Below are positions 63,978-64,000 of a stretch of DNA of 64,000 nt, piece by piece. The stretch spans positions 16,119 through 80,118 of the forward strand of contig RAZA01000019.1 of the NCBI GenBank assembly GCA_003612485.1, in the 5' to 3' direction. The notes beneath the pieces are model-generated. The model was given only the letters and a program-made list of their open reading frames with translations. It ran no database searches and was not told where the DNA came from. Position numbers and translations under genes: made by a program. The stretch comes from a bacterium D16-50 (GTDB taxonomy: Bacteria; Bacillota; Clostridia; Lachnospirales; Lachnospiraceae). Every line of letters starts with the position of its first letter. Positions within the stretch are counted from its first letter, which is position 1.

Positions 63978-64000
63978 GATTCAGATATGTACCGTATTCT

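Overview
The window reads as part of a chromosome of a moderately GC-rich anaerobic Firmicute, most probably a member of the Lachnospiraceae. This rests on strong AGGAGG-type ribosome binding sites, the tig-clpP-clpX-engB core block, a DUF6077-type membrane protein, a DUF6076 protein, and a TnpW plus large serine recombinase pair. No species is claimed.

Layout. (1) 1-4.6 kb: a sugar uptake and degradation locus, with an LplC-like permease (cut by the window edge), an LplB-like permease and a GH2 glycosidase, divergent from an AraC regulator. A sirtuin follows. (2) 5.5-16.4 kb: a six-gene minus-strand operon with a MoxR-type AAA+ ATPase, a DUF5682 protein, a vWA protein, a double-SWIM protein, an unrecognised 108-residue protein and a 1199-residue DUF4132 protein. 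It is laid out like the poorly understood yehL/M/P/Q plus yehI (molR) set of enterobacteria. It is divergent from an xpaC-telA pair. (3) 19-35.7 kb: a decayed gene, tRNA-Glu and tRNA-Cys, DUF6077-type membrane proteins, pyrF with a methyltransferase, an XRE regulator, an ABC exporter, TraX, an orphan response regulator with a degenerate receiver, an ECF sigma/anti-sigma-like pair, an AI-2E family transporter, and engB-clpX-clpP-tig. (4) 35.8-47.7 kb: an ABC transporter whose permease and ATPase are one polypeptide, its lipoprotein, an MBOAT-SGNH O-acylation pair, a second GH2 enzyme coupled to an asparaginase, rlmD and tRNA-Pro.

(5) 47.7-64 kb: accessory DNA with lower GC. It holds a relaxase relic, a two-component plus ABC cassette (regulator, kinase, ATPase, FtsX permease), and then a defence-like island: a TOTE-type primase-helicase split by a frameshift, an AlbA_2 ATPase, a DndA-like cysteine desulfurase with a small zinc protein, and DUF6076. 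It ends with a TnpW-like protein and a large serine recombinase. The island looks like a mobile element whose integration module lies at the right edge.

The most interesting system is the MoxR/DUF5682/vWA/SWIM/108-aa/DUF4132 operon. Its parts suggest an AAA+ chaperone with a metal-dependent vWA adaptor acting on large partners, but its function is not established. A recurring oddity is short tandem repeats, two of them with a 36-bp period inside coding genes and others just downstream of genes. All calls come from reading the sequence and translations by eye; no database search was run.
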